Source of the DNA: Nocardiopsis sp. JB363 | GTDB taxonomy: Bacteria > Actinomycetota > Actinomycetes > Streptosporangiales > Streptosporangiaceae | Assembly (NCBI RefSeq): GCF_900143625.1 | Contig: NZ_FRFF01000140.1 | Location: 83,609-147,608 of the forward strand | Reading direction: 5' to 3' | Length of the DNA: 64,000 nucleotides | Part shown: positions 42,365-50,864 of the stretch, in pieces | Layout: every line of letters starts with the position of its first letter | How positions within the stretch are numbered: the first letter of the stretch is position 1 | The notes under the pieces: model-generated | What the model was told of the DNA's origin: nothing | Database searches by the model: none | Seen by the model: only the letters and a program-made list of their open reading frames with translations | Translations under genes and position numbers: made by a program

Positions 42365-44521
42365 ATGGCCACTCCCGCGGACCCCACCACCGACACCACT
42401 GCCCTGCGCGAACGCGCCGAGGAACACCTGCGCGCCCTGGCGGGTGACTCCGCCCGCCTGCGCGAGGACCAGTGGACCGCCATCCACGCCCTGGTCGCCG
42501 AGCACCGCCGCGCCCTGGTGGTGCAGCGCACCGGATGGGGCAAGTCGGCGGTGTACTTCGTGGCCACGGCCCTGCGCCGGGCCGAGGGCGCTGGACCGAC
42601 CGTCATCGTCTCCCCACTGCTGGCCCTGATGCGCAACCAGATCGCCGCCGCCGAACGCGCCGGGATCAGGGCCCACACCATCAACAGCACCAACACCACC
42701 GCTTGGGAGCAGACCTACGCCGAGGTCGCTCAGGGGCGGGTCGACGTCCTCCTGGTCAGCCCCGAACGGCTCAACAACCCAGAGTTCCGGGACCGGGTGC
42801 TGCCCGAACTCGCCGCGGGGGCCGGCCTGGTCGTCATCGACGAGGCGCACTGCGTCTCCGACTGGGGGCACGACTTCCGCCCCGACTACCGCCGCATCCG
42901 CTCCCTGCTGCACGATCTCCCCGACGGGGTCCCGGTGTTGGCCACCACCGCCACCGCCAACGAACGGGTCACCCACGACGTCGCCGAACAGCTCCAGGCC
43001 GGCGCCGAACGGGCCGACACCCTCGTGCTGCGCGGCCCACTGGAACGTGAGAGCCTGCGCCTGGGTGTGGCCGAACTGCCCGACCCCACCGCCAGGCTCA
43101 GCTGGCTGGCCGAACACCTGCCGGACATCGCCGGTTCGGGGATCGTCTACACCCTCACCGTCAGCGCCGCCGAGGAGACCGCCCGCTTCCTCAACGAACA
43201 GGGCCTGAAGGTGCTGGCCTACACCGGGCGGACCGACCCCGACGAGCGTCGTGCCGCCGAGGACGCGCTCCTGGACAACCGGGTGAAGGCACTGGTCGCC
43301 ACCAGCGCCCTGGGCATGGGCTTCGACAAACCCGACCTCGGGTTCGTGGTGCACCTGGGCGCCCCACAGTCGCCCATCTCCTATTACCAGCAGGTCGGCC
43401 GTGCCGGACGTGGCGTGGACCGCGCGGAGGTGGTGCTGCTTCCGGGCCGCGAGGACGTTCAGATCTGGGAGTACTTCGCCGGGCTGTCCTTCCCACCGGA
43501 GGACACCGTTCGCGAGACCCTCGCCGTACTCGCCGAGGCCGAGAAACCCCTGTCCGTCGCCCACCTGGAGACCCGGGTGGACCTGCGCCGCACCCGTTTG
43601 GAGCAGATGCTCAAGGTGCTGGACGTGGACGGCGCGGTGCAGCGGGTACGCGGTGGCTGGGTCGGCACCGGGAGGCCGTGGACCTATGACACCGAACGCT
43701 ACGCCCAGGTGAGCGCCGCCCGAGAGCGCGAACAGCGCGCCATGCTCGACTACATCGCCACCGACACCTGCCGGATGGAGTTCCTCCGCCGCCAGCTCGA
43801 CGACCCCGAGGCCACCGCGTGCGGCCGCTGCGACGTGTGCACCGGCCGATACTGGACCACCGACGTGGACTCCGGCCGCCGTAAGGCCGCCGCCGACCAC
43901 CTGGACCGCCCGGGCACGCCCGTCGCCCCCCGCCGTCAGTGGCCCACCGGCATGTCCGCTTTGAGCGTGGACCTGTCCGGGAAGATCCCCGAGAACCTGC
44001 GGGCGGGCGAGGGGCGCGCGCTCGGCCGGATCACCGACATCGGCTGGGGCAACGAACTGCGCCGAGTCCTGGCCGAGGACGCCCCGGACGAACCCGTGGA
44101 CGAACGGATGCTCCAAGGCGTGGTCCGGGTGCTGGCCACCTGGGGCTGGGAGAACCGACCCGTCGGGGTGGTCGCCATGCCCTCCGTCACCCGTCCCACC
44201 CTGGTGGGGGACCTGGCCGCCCGGCTGTCCTCGCTCGGCAGGCTGGTCCCGCTGGGATCGCTGTCCTACCGGACCGACAACGGTCCGGGCCCGCGCCGGC
44301 ACAACAGCGCCATGCGCCTGGAACAGGTCTACACGTCCCTGGTCGCCGGCCCGGAACTCCAGGAACGAGTGGCCGAACTCCAGGCGAGCACCCCGGGCCC
44401 GCTGCTGCTGGTGGACGACGTGGTCGACACCGGTTGGAGCCTGACCGTCGGCGCCGCCCTGCTGCGCCGCGCCGGAGCACCGGAGGTGCTGCCGCTCACC
44501 CTGGCCACCACCGGCGGCTGA
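42365..44521 (+). CDS. recQ: RecQ helicase with C-terminal phosphoribosyltransferase-like domain
   Basis: 718-residue ATP-dependent 3'-5' DNA helicase. Walker A reads QRTGWGKSAV (residues about 54-61); the DEAH box is VVIDEAHCVSDWGHDFRPDY. Motif VI is QVGRAGRGVDR. RecQ zinc cysteines appear as CRMEF and CGRCDVC. The last part (about residues 560-718) is not helicase: it has LLLVDDVVDTGWSLT, which matches the PRPP-binding loop of phosphoribosyltransferases. This fusion is seen in actinobacteria. The ATG at 42365 has little ribosome site; a leaderless start is possible. The link between the two parts is unknown. Confidence 0.92.
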   Translation: MATPADPTTDTTALRERAEEHLRALAGDSARLREDQWTAIHALVAEHRRALVVQRTGWGKSAVYFVATALRRAEGAGPTVIVSPLLALMRNQIAAAERAGIRAHTINSTNTTAWEQTYAEVAQGRVDVLLVSPERLNNPEFRDRVLPELAAGAGLVVIDEAHCVSDWGHDFRPDYRRIRSLLHDLPDGVPVLATTATANERVTHDVAEQLQAGAERADTLVLRGPLERESLRLGVAELPDPTARLSWLAEHLPDIAGSGIVYTLTVSAAEETARFLNEQGLKVLAYTGRTDPDERRAAEDALLDNRVKALVATSALGMGFDKPDLGFVVHLGAPQSPISYYQQVGRAGRGVDRAEVVLLPGREDVQIWEYFAGLSFPPEDTVRETLAVLAEAEKPLSVAHLETRVDLRRTRLEQMLKVLDVDGAVQRVRGGWVGTGRPWTYDTERYAQVSAAREREQRAMLDYIATDTCRMEFLRRQLDDPEATACGRCDVCTGRYWTTDVDSGRRKAAADHLDRPGTPVAPRRQWPTGMSALSVDLSGKIPENLRAGEGRALGRITDIGWGNELRRVLAEDAPDEPVDERMLQGVVRVLATWGWENRPVGVVAMPSVTRPTLVGDLAARLSSLGRLVPLGSLSYRTDNGPGPRRHNSAMRLEQVYTSLVAGPELQERVAELQASTPGPLLLVDDVVDTGWSLTVGAALLRRAGAPEVLPLTLATTGG

Positions 44522-44540
44522 TCGGAACCCGCGCGCGTTA

Positions 44541-44573
44541 AAGGGCCCCGCGGTCATCGACCACGGGGCCCTT
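44541..44573. terminator. Bidirectional terminator between recQ and the PfkB gene
   Basis: AAGGGCCCCG and CGGGGCCCTT with inner GGTC/GACC, located between convergent stops. Confidence 0.85.
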
Positions 44574-44586
44574 GGCAGTACCTCTT

Positions 44587-45531
44587 CTAGCGGATGCGCT
44601 GGCCTCTGGGGGCGCCTCTTCGGACCGGTCGGCCCTCGCCCAGGTCGGGGCGGGCGCCAGGCTGGTGCAGGGCGCGGGCGGCCAGACGGCTGGCGCGACC
44701 CAGCGCCTCCTTGGGATGGCGTCCGGCCAACCACGCGGGCAGGAACCCGGCGATGAACGCGTCACCGGCGCCCACCGAGCCCGGGGAGGGGTCCACCGGT
44801 TCGGCCGGGGCGGTCACACAGTCCTCACGGGTCTTGGACGCCCACAGGCCGCCGTCCTCACCGAGCTTGATCACGACGTTGGGGAACCAGGCGGTCAGCA
44901 CCTTGGCGGCGGCCTCCGGCTCGTCTCGACCGGTGAGCACCCGGGCCTGGTCGACGTTGACGAATAGCAGCCGTGCGCCCGTGGTCCATTCCAGGAAGTC
45001 CTCCGCGCCCGCGCGCTCCAGTGGTGCGTGCGAGCCGCCGTCCACCGAGATCGACATGCCGCTCTCGCGGGCCATGCGCAGGGCCACCCGGGCCGCGCGG
45101 CGCGAGTCGGAGTTGATCAGCGTGTAGCCGGACACGTGCAGGTGCCCGTCGGGGCCGAACACGTCGCGGGGCAGGTCCTCGGGCTGAAGACGGGCGTTGG
45201 CGCCCGGGTCGCTGAGCATCGTCCGGTCACCGCGGTGGGTGATCATGACGACGCAATGGCCGGTGACGCGTTCGGGGTCCATGACCATGCGCGAATCCAG
45301 GCCATAGCCCATGAGTTCCATCTCGCGGGTGCGCCCGGTGATGTCGGAGCCCCGGCGACCCACGAACGTGGTCTCGGTGCCCTCGACCGACAACCAGGCC
45401 GCGATGTTCGCCCCGGAACCGCCGCCGTACATGACCACCGAGGCGGGGGTATCGCTACCCCTGGCCAATGGGTGGAACGCGCGTGCGACGGCGTCGGTCA
45501 TCAGATCACCGATCACGACCACTCGAGTCAT
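44587..45531 (-). CDS. PfkB family carbohydrate kinase
   Basis: 314-residue ribokinase-fold sugar kinase. Glycine motif GGGSGANIAAWLS near residue 38 and catalytic Asp in SVGAGDAFIAGF near residue 250 place it in the PfkB family. The anion-hole region precedes the catalytic Asp. ATG 45531 begins MTRVVVIGD; a GTG at 45546 would add five residues. The substrate could be a ribose- or ketose-type sugar or nucleoside and is not evident. It diverges from the GNAT-synthetase gene, with a palindrome in the shared gap. The C-terminus is rich in Arg and Gly. Confidence 0.88.
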   Translation of the reverse strand: MTRVVVIGDLMTDAVARAFHPLARGSDTPASVVMYGGGSGANIAAWLSVEGTETTFVGRRGSDITGRTREMELMGYGLDSRMVMDPERVTGHCVVMITHRGDRTMLSDPGANARLQPEDLPRDVFGPDGHLHVSGYTLINSDSRRAARVALRMARESGMSISVDGGSHAPLERAGAEDFLEWTTGARLLFVNVDQARVLTGRDEPEAAAKVLTAWFPNVVIKLGEDGGLWASKTREDCVTAPAEPVDPSPGSVGAGDAFIAGFLPAWLAGRHPKEALGRASRLAARALHQPGARPDLGEGRPVRRGAPRGQRIR

Positions 45532-45574
45532 TTCGCCAGCCACCACCGAGGGTTGAGAACCTGTGCCCGCACGA

Positions 45575-45590
45575 CGTTAACAGCTTAACG
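45575..45590. promoter_or_regulatory. Palindromic site between PfkB and GNAT-synthetase genes
   Basis: CGTTAACAGCTTAACG: six-base arms around CAGC in the divergent gap, 44 bases upstream of the kinase start. It could be an operator for a regulator of sugar-type metabolism. Confidence 0.4.
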
Positions 45591-45785
45591 ATCAGGGGCG
45601 GGTAACGAACTGACAGCGCCCCGGACACACGGTCACCAAGGCGATGTCGGGGTCGGACGACCCACCGCATCAGGGTACGCGGACCCGGGTGCGAACCAGT
45701 CCGAAAGTGCCGCCACAGCGGGAGGATCGGGCGGTGTTTTCCGCCGGGGGGCGGGGACTCTCCCCGTATCCGACCGATTGTCGTC

Positions 45786-45791
45786 TAGTCT
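45786..45791 (+). promoter_or_regulatory. -10 for leaderless GNAT-synthetase message
   Basis: TAGTCT lies seven bases before GTG 45799 with no ribosome site between. Confidence 0.5.
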
Positions 45792-45798
45792 CGCAGTC

Positions 45799-48519
45799 GT
45801 GCAGTCCTACCCGAAACACTGGGAAGCCGACGTCGTTCTGACCGACGGCGGCACCGCGCACCTGCGCCCCATCACCGCTGACGACGCCGACCTACTGCGC
45901 GAGTTCCACGCCCGGCTCTCGCCGGAGACGATCTACTACCGGTTCTTCGCGCCCTACCCCAAACTGTCCAACCGCGACGTCGAACGCTTCACCACGGTCG
46001 ACTACGAGGAGCGCGTGGCGCTGGTCGCCACCATCTCCGACTCCCTCGTCTCCGTGGTGCGTTACGACAAGGTCGCCCCGGAGGAGGCCGAGGTCGCCTT
46101 CGTGGTCGAGGACGGTCACCAGGGCCGTGGCCTGGCCTCGGTCATGCTCGAACACATCGGAGCGGCCGCCCGCGAACGCGGGGTGCGTCGCTTCATCGCC
46201 GACGTACTGCCCGAGAACCGGCGGATGATCAACGTCTTCCGTGAGGCGGGGTACACCGCTCAGCAGACCTTCGACGAGGGGGTCATCCGGCTCACCCTGG
46301 ACCTCCAGCCCACCGACGACTCCCGAGAGGTCATGCGGGCTCGCGAACAGCGTGCCGAGGCGCGTTCCATCGCCCGCCTGCTCTTCCCGGAGTCGGTCGC
46401 GGTCATCGGTGCGAGCCGGACCGCGCACACCATCGGCCAGACCGCCCTGCGCAACCTCCTGGGCGGTGAGTTCCAGGGACCCGTCTATCCGGTCCACCCC
46501 GAGGCCAGGGCCGTGGTGGGCGTGCGCGCCTACCCGTCGGTCCTGGACATCCCCGACCAGGTCGACCTGGCCGTGGTGGCGGTGCGCGCCGACACGGTCG
46601 TCGACGTGGTCGAACAGTGCGCCGAGAAGGGCGTGCACGGACTGGTCGTGGTCAGCTCCGGTTTCGGTGAGATCGGCCAGGAGGGCCGCGCCCGCCAGGA
46701 CGAGCTGGTGCGCACCGCCCGCGCCGCCGGCATGCGCGTGGTGGGCCCCAACTGCCTGGGCGTCGCCAACACCGACGCGTCGGTCTCCCTCAACGCCACC
46801 CTCTCCCCGGACCTGCCCCCGGCGGGTCCCATCGGCTTCTTCTCCCAGTCCGGCGCGCTGGGTCGCGCCATCCTGCAGCGGGTCGCCGACCGGGGCATGG
46901 GACTGTCCACGTTCGTGTCCGCGGGCAACCGCGCCGACGTGTCCGGTAACGACCTCATGCAGTACTGGCAGGAGGACCCGGCCACCAAGGTCGTCCTGCA
47001 GTACCTGGAGTCCCTGGGCAACCCGCGCAAGTTCACCCGGCTGGCCCGGCGCCTGGCCAAGCAGAAGCCGATCGTGGCGGTGCGCAGCGGTGGTTCGGCA
47101 CGGACCACGCCCACCGGCCACGCCGCCGGGGGGTTGGCCCTGCCCGACTACGCGGTCACCTCCCTGTTCCAACAGGCCGGGGTGGTGCGCGTGGACGACA
47201 TCACCCAGATGTTCGACGCCGCTCAGATGCTCGCCTACCAGCCGTTGCCCGATGGGCCGCGAGTGGGCATCATCGGCAACTCCGACTCCCTGGAACTGTT
47301 GGTCAAGGACGCCGCCGTCCGCCAGGGCCTCAAACCGCACGAACCCGTGAACCTGGGACCGCAGGCCACCGCCGAGGACTTCGACCGCGCCCTACAGGCG
47401 GCCATGGCCGCCGACGACGTGCACTCGGTCGTGGTGGTGTTCGTCCCGGCCCTGCACCCGATCGGTGACGACGTGGCCAAGGTGCTGCGTGCCCGGGCCC
47501 TGGAATCGGACAAGCCGATCGTCACCACCTACCTGGCCCGACAGGGCATCCCCGAGGAGCTCAGGCACGTCGGGGACCAGGGCCAGACCCTGCACGGGTC
47601 GGTTCCCTCCTACCCCGCGCCCGAGGACGCCGTGCGCGCCCTGGCCCACGCCACCCGGTACGCCCAGTGGCGCGAACGCAAGCCCGGTCGGCACCCCGAG
47701 CTGCCCGACATCGAAGGTGCCCGCGCACGCGCGGTCATCACCCGGGCCCTGGACAAGGTCGGAGCCGAGAAGGGCGACATCGCCTGGTTCGGCGGCGAGC
47801 GTCGCTACGACGAGGAGACGGCGATCTCCAGCGAGGACGCCCACGAACTGCTGTCCTGCTACGGCATCGCCGTCTACCCCGACATCAAGGTGGACTCGGC
47901 GGAGGAGGCCGTGGTCGCGGCGGGCGAGCTGGGCTACCCGGCGGTGGTCAAGGCCGACGCCCCGGACCTGCGGGTTCGTGCGGGAGGCGCGTTCGTCCGC
48001 GCGGACCTGCGCACCCCCGAGGACGTGCGCAGCGCCTACCTGTCGCTGTACGACCGCTTCGGCGGCGACGCCGACCTGGTGGTCCAGCGCCTGGCCGCGC
48101 CCGGGGTGCCCACGGTGATCCGGGCCGGGGACAACCAGTCCTTCGGGTCGGTGGTCTCCTTCGGGCTGGCCGATGTCACCGCCGAACTCCTCGACGACCG
48201 CGCCTTCCGGTTGGCGCCGCTGACCGACATGGACGCGGCCGACCTCATCCACGCGGTCCGCGCCGCCCCACTGCTGTTCGGGCTACCCGCGGGGGCGACC
48301 TCGCTCGCGGAACAACCCAACGTGGAGGCCCTGGAGGAACTCCTCATCCGGGTCTCGCGTCTGGTGGAGGCCTTCCCCGAGATCGGCTACGTGGACCTGG
48401 ACCCGGTGCTCGTCAACGCCACCGGCGCTCACGTCCTGGGCGCGCGCATGTGGTTGCGGGAGGCACCCGACGTGCGTCCGGACTCGGGACCTCGAAGGTT
48501 GCGCGGGGTGACGTTCTGA
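45799..48519 (+). CDS. GNAT/NDP-forming acyl-CoA synthetase fusion (protein acetyltransferase type)
   Basis: 906-residue fusion. Residues 1-170 form a GNAT acetyltransferase with the acetyl-CoA loop VEDGHQGRGLASVML. Residues about 190-906 form an NDP-forming acyl-CoA synthetase-like part: CoA-binding (SVAVIGASRTAHTIG), ligase-CoA (IGFFSQSGALGRAI) and ATP-grasp (AVVKADAPDLRVRAGGAF). The GNAT-first order matches the reversed organisation known for Streptomyces lividans PatA, which acetylates acyl-CoA synthetases. That role is inferred. GTG 45799 is preceded by TAGTCT at leaderless spacing. DUF5998 and an enoyl-CoA hydratase follow on the same strand. Confidence 0.93.
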   Translation: MQSYPKHWEADVVLTDGGTAHLRPITADDADLLREFHARLSPETIYYRFFAPYPKLSNRDVERFTTVDYEERVALVATISDSLVSVVRYDKVAPEEAEVAFVVEDGHQGRGLASVMLEHIGAAARERGVRRFIADVLPENRRMINVFREAGYTAQQTFDEGVIRLTLDLQPTDDSREVMRAREQRAEARSIARLLFPESVAVIGASRTAHTIGQTALRNLLGGEFQGPVYPVHPEARAVVGVRAYPSVLDIPDQVDLAVVAVRADTVVDVVEQCAEKGVHGLVVVSSGFGEIGQEGRARQDELVRTARAAGMRVVGPNCLGVANTDASVSLNATLSPDLPPAGPIGFFSQSGALGRAILQRVADRGMGLSTFVSAGNRADVSGNDLMQYWQEDPATKVVLQYLESLGNPRKFTRLARRLAKQKPIVAVRSGGSARTTPTGHAAGGLALPDYAVTSLFQQAGVVRVDDITQMFDAAQMLAYQPLPDGPRVGIIGNSDSLELLVKDAAVRQGLKPHEPVNLGPQATAEDFDRALQAAMAADDVHSVVVVFVPALHPIGDDVAKVLRARALESDKPIVTTYLARQGIPEELRHVGDQGQTLHGSVPSYPAPEDAVRALAHATRYAQWRERKPGRHPELPDIEGARARAVITRALDKVGAEKGDIAWFGGERRYDEETAISSEDAHELLSCYGIAVYPDIKVDSAEEAVVAAGELGYPAVVKADAPDLRVRAGGAFVRADLRTPEDVRSAYLSLYDRFGGDADLVVQRLAAPGVPTVIRAGDNQSFGSVVSFGLADVTAELLDDRAFRLAPLTDMDAADLIHAVRAAPLLFGLPAGATSLAEQPNVEALEELLIRVSRLVEAFPEIGYVDLDPVLVNATGAHVLGARMWLREAPDVRPDSGPRRLRGVTF

Positions 48520-48587
48520 TCCGGCAGTGGTCCGCGCTTTTCGGTCGACGGTCGCGAAGTGTCACCGGAAGGGGGCAGGATAGAGCT

Positions 48588-49184
48588 ATGAGGAAAACAC
48601 GTGCCGTGCCCACTGACTGGCGCCTGGAGATCGAACGGAGCGGGTACTACCCCGCCCTGGTCATCGACGCGGTCGCCGACGTCCTGGGCGACGAGGACGC
48701 CAAGGCGTTCATCGTGCACCACGAGGCGACCTTCGACCCCGCCATGGAGATGCGGCGGCACATCACCGTGATGCTGCTGACCGAGACCCGACTGGTGGTC
48801 TGCCACACCGACGAGCACCCACCGACCGAGCCGGGCGGCGCCTCGCACGCCTCCACCACGACCGACAGCATCCAGCTGGGCAACGTCCAGTCGGTGGCGC
48901 TGACCCGGGTGGTGCCCAACCCGGCCCAGTACAAGCCGGGGAGCACCCCCAGCGAGCTGGTGCTCAGCGTCAACCTGTCGGTGAACTGGAGCGCGGTCGC
49001 CCACATCGACCTGGAACCGGCTTCCTGCGCCGACGAGAGCTGCGAGCTGGACCACGGCTACACCGGTGCCATCACCGCCGAACCGCTCACCCTGAGGGTC
49101 AGCGAAGCGGCCGACGGCGCCGAGGCGGTGCAGGCGATGATGCACTTCTCCGACGCCCTGTCGCTGGCCGCCCGAGGGCGGTGA
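48588..49184 (+). CDS. DUF5998 family protein
   Basis: 198-residue soluble protein that fits the DUF5998 family of actinobacteria, with an N-terminal TDWRLEIERSGYYPALVIDA stretch. The body is mostly beta: VMLLTETRLVVCHTDEHPP, LSVNLSVNWSAVAHIDLEP. The Cys-rich SCADESCELDHGYTG loop near residue 145 may be structural. ATG 48588 has CAGGA eight bases upstream. It sits 68 bases after the synthetase fusion, a common neighbour in these genomes. Biochemical role unknown. Confidence 0.82.
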   Translation: MRKTRAVPTDWRLEIERSGYYPALVIDAVADVLGDEDAKAFIVHHEATFDPAMEMRRHITVMLLTETRLVVCHTDEHPPTEPGGASHASTTTDSIQLGNVQSVALTRVVPNPAQYKPGSTPSELVLSVNLSVNWSAVAHIDLEPASCADESCELDHGYTGAITAEPLTLRVSEAADGAEAVQAMMHFSDALSLAARGR

Positions 49185-49196
49185 ATCGACCCTGAG

Positions 49197-49226
49197 GGGC
49201 GGGGACCACGGTGTCCCCGCCCTTTC
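49197..49226 (+). terminator. Terminator after the DUF5998 gene
   Basis: GGGCGGGGAC and GTCCCCGCCC around a six-base loop, then TTTCT. Confidence 0.85.
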
Positions 49227-49343
49227 TCCCGTGTCCGAACGGGGGCCTGCGTGGTGCCGGGCGAGGGTGGACGGTTAGCGTGTGTTCCGGTCAACTGTGG
49301 TGACCGGCTTCACCCCTACCGATGCGAGAAAGGTCAGTTCGCG

Positions 49344-50162
49344 ATGACCCAGAACCAGCCGTCCGCGACCCCCGACGCACCCCTCGTGAGGTCGAGCGTC
49401 GACCGGGCCATCGCCACGATCACCCTCGACTCCCCACGCAACCGCAACGCGCTCTCCGCCCGGCTGCGCACCGACCTCTCCAAGGCCCTCTCCGACGCCA
49501 TGGCCGACGACGAGGTGCGCGCCATCGTGCTCACCGGCAACGGACCGGTGTTCTGCGCCGGCGCCGACCTCAAGGAGATCGCGGCGACCCTGGCGGGCGA
49601 ACCCGTCGAACCAGCCCCGGAACTACCCGAGATCTTCGAACAGATCATGGGCGGCCCCAAACCCGTCGTCGCGGTGCTCAACGGGGCGGCCCGAGCCGGC
49701 GGCATCGGACTGGTCGCCGCCGCCGACATCGCCCTGGCCCCCAAGAGCACCACCTTCGCCTTCACCGAGGTGCGCATCGGTGTCGTCCCGGCGATCATCT
49801 CGATCCCCGTGTCCGCGCGCGTGCACTCGCGCCAACTGAGTCGCTACTTCCTCACCGGTGAACTGTTCGACGCCTCCGCCGCGGCCGAGGCGGGACTCAT
49901 CACCGAGGCCGTGCCCGACCGGGAGATGGACGACACCGTGGACACGGTCCTGCGAGGACTGCGCGGGGCGGCGCCCCGCGCGCTGTCGCGCACCAAGGCG
50001 CTCGTCGGTGAGCTGAGCGGTGGCGCCCAGGCCGCACCCGAGCGTCGGGGCGAGGCGTTCACCCGCATGGGCGAACTGTCCGCCGAGTACTTCGCCGCGG
50101 AGGACGCCGCCGAAGGACGCACGGCCTTCTTCGAAAAACGCCCCCCGCACTGGGCGCGCTGA
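49344..50162 (+). CDS. Enoyl-CoA hydratase/isomerase family protein
   Basis: 272-residue crotonase-fold protein that hydrates or rearranges acyl-CoA thioesters. The oxyanion-forming NRNALSARL and FCAGADLKEI motifs are clear. The usual GGGxEL stretch is GGIGLVAAAD, so the first catalytic glutamate of classic hydratases appears to be Gly, while the second Glu remains in FTEVRIGVVP. It may thus be an isomerase or a related enzyme rather than a true hydratase. ATG 49344 follows GAAAGG. The C-terminus EDAAEGRTAFFEKRPP is typical. Confidence 0.9.
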   Translation: MTQNQPSATPDAPLVRSSVDRAIATITLDSPRNRNALSARLRTDLSKALSDAMADDEVRAIVLTGNGPVFCAGADLKEIAATLAGEPVEPAPELPEIFEQIMGGPKPVVAVLNGAARAGGIGLVAAADIALAPKSTTFAFTEVRIGVVPAIISIPVSARVHSRQLSRYFLTGELFDASAAAEAGLITEAVPDREMDDTVDTVLRGLRGAAPRALSRTKALVGELSGGAQAAPERRGEAFTRMGELSAEYFAAEDAAEGRTAFFEKRPPHWAR

Positions 50163-50209
50163 ACCCGACCTGGGTGCGTCCGCTCGCCACGACAGGCCAC
50201 AATGGTCGG

Positions 50210-50863
50210 GTGAGCTACTCCGGAGATACGAGGGTCGGCGGCCCCGCCGACCTGCGACAACTACCGCAACTGACGATCACCAAGCTGGCCGTGGGCCCGA
50301 TGGACAACAACGCCTACCTCCTGCGCTGCCGCGCCACGGGGGAGGCGGTCCTCATCGACGCGGCGGCCGAACCCGACCGCATCCTGGAGATGATCGGTGA
50401 GGACGGACTGGCCCGCGTGGTCACCACCCACCGCCACCAGGATCACTGGCAGGCCCTGGCCGAGATCATCGGCCAGACCGGCGCCCGCACGGTCGCCCAC
50501 CCCGACGACGCCGACGAACTCCCTGTGTCGGTCGACGAACCCGTCACCCACGGCAGCACGGTCCGCGTCGGGGACTGTGCGCTCACCGTCATCCACCTGC
50601 GCGGGCACACACCCGGTTCGATCGCCCTGCGCTACGACGACCCCGAAGGCCACACCCACCTGTTCACCGGGGACAGCCTCTTCCCGGGAGGAGTCGGCAA
50701 GACCTGGTCCGACGAGGACTTCCGCGTCCTCTTCGGCGACGTCTCCGAGCGTGTCTTCGGAGCCTTGGCCGACGACACCTGGGTCTACCCCGGCCACGGC
50801 AAGGACACCACGTTGGGCGCCGAACGCCCGCACTTGTCCCAATGGGGCGAGCGCGGCTGGTGA
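50210..50863 (+). CDS. MBL-fold metallo-hydrolase (glyoxalase II-like)
   Basis: 217-residue metallo-beta-lactamase fold hydrolase. The metal set is complete: THRHQDHW (HxHxDH), RGHTPGS, FTGDSLF and YPGHGKDT. The length and motif set fit small thioesterase or glyoxalase II-like enzymes. GTG 50210 has CACAAT six bases upstream, so it may be leaderless. The message runs from a gap of 47 bases after the hydratase gene. It is convergent with the CHAT gene, one base apart. The substrate is unknown. Confidence 0.9.
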   Translation: MSYSGDTRVGGPADLRQLPQLTITKLAVGPMDNNAYLLRCRATGEAVLIDAAAEPDRILEMIGEDGLARVVTTHRHQDHWQALAEIIGQTGARTVAHPDDADELPVSVDEPVTHGSTVRVGDCALTVIHLRGHTPGSIALRYDDPEGHTHLFTGDSLFPGGVGKTWSDEDFRVLFGDVSERVFGALADDTWVYPGHGKDTTLGAERPHLSQWGERGW

Positions 50864-50864
50864 C

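Noticed and set aside
42290..44734. 814-codon minus frame over recQ
   Set aside because: Antisense shadow of a clear helicase.
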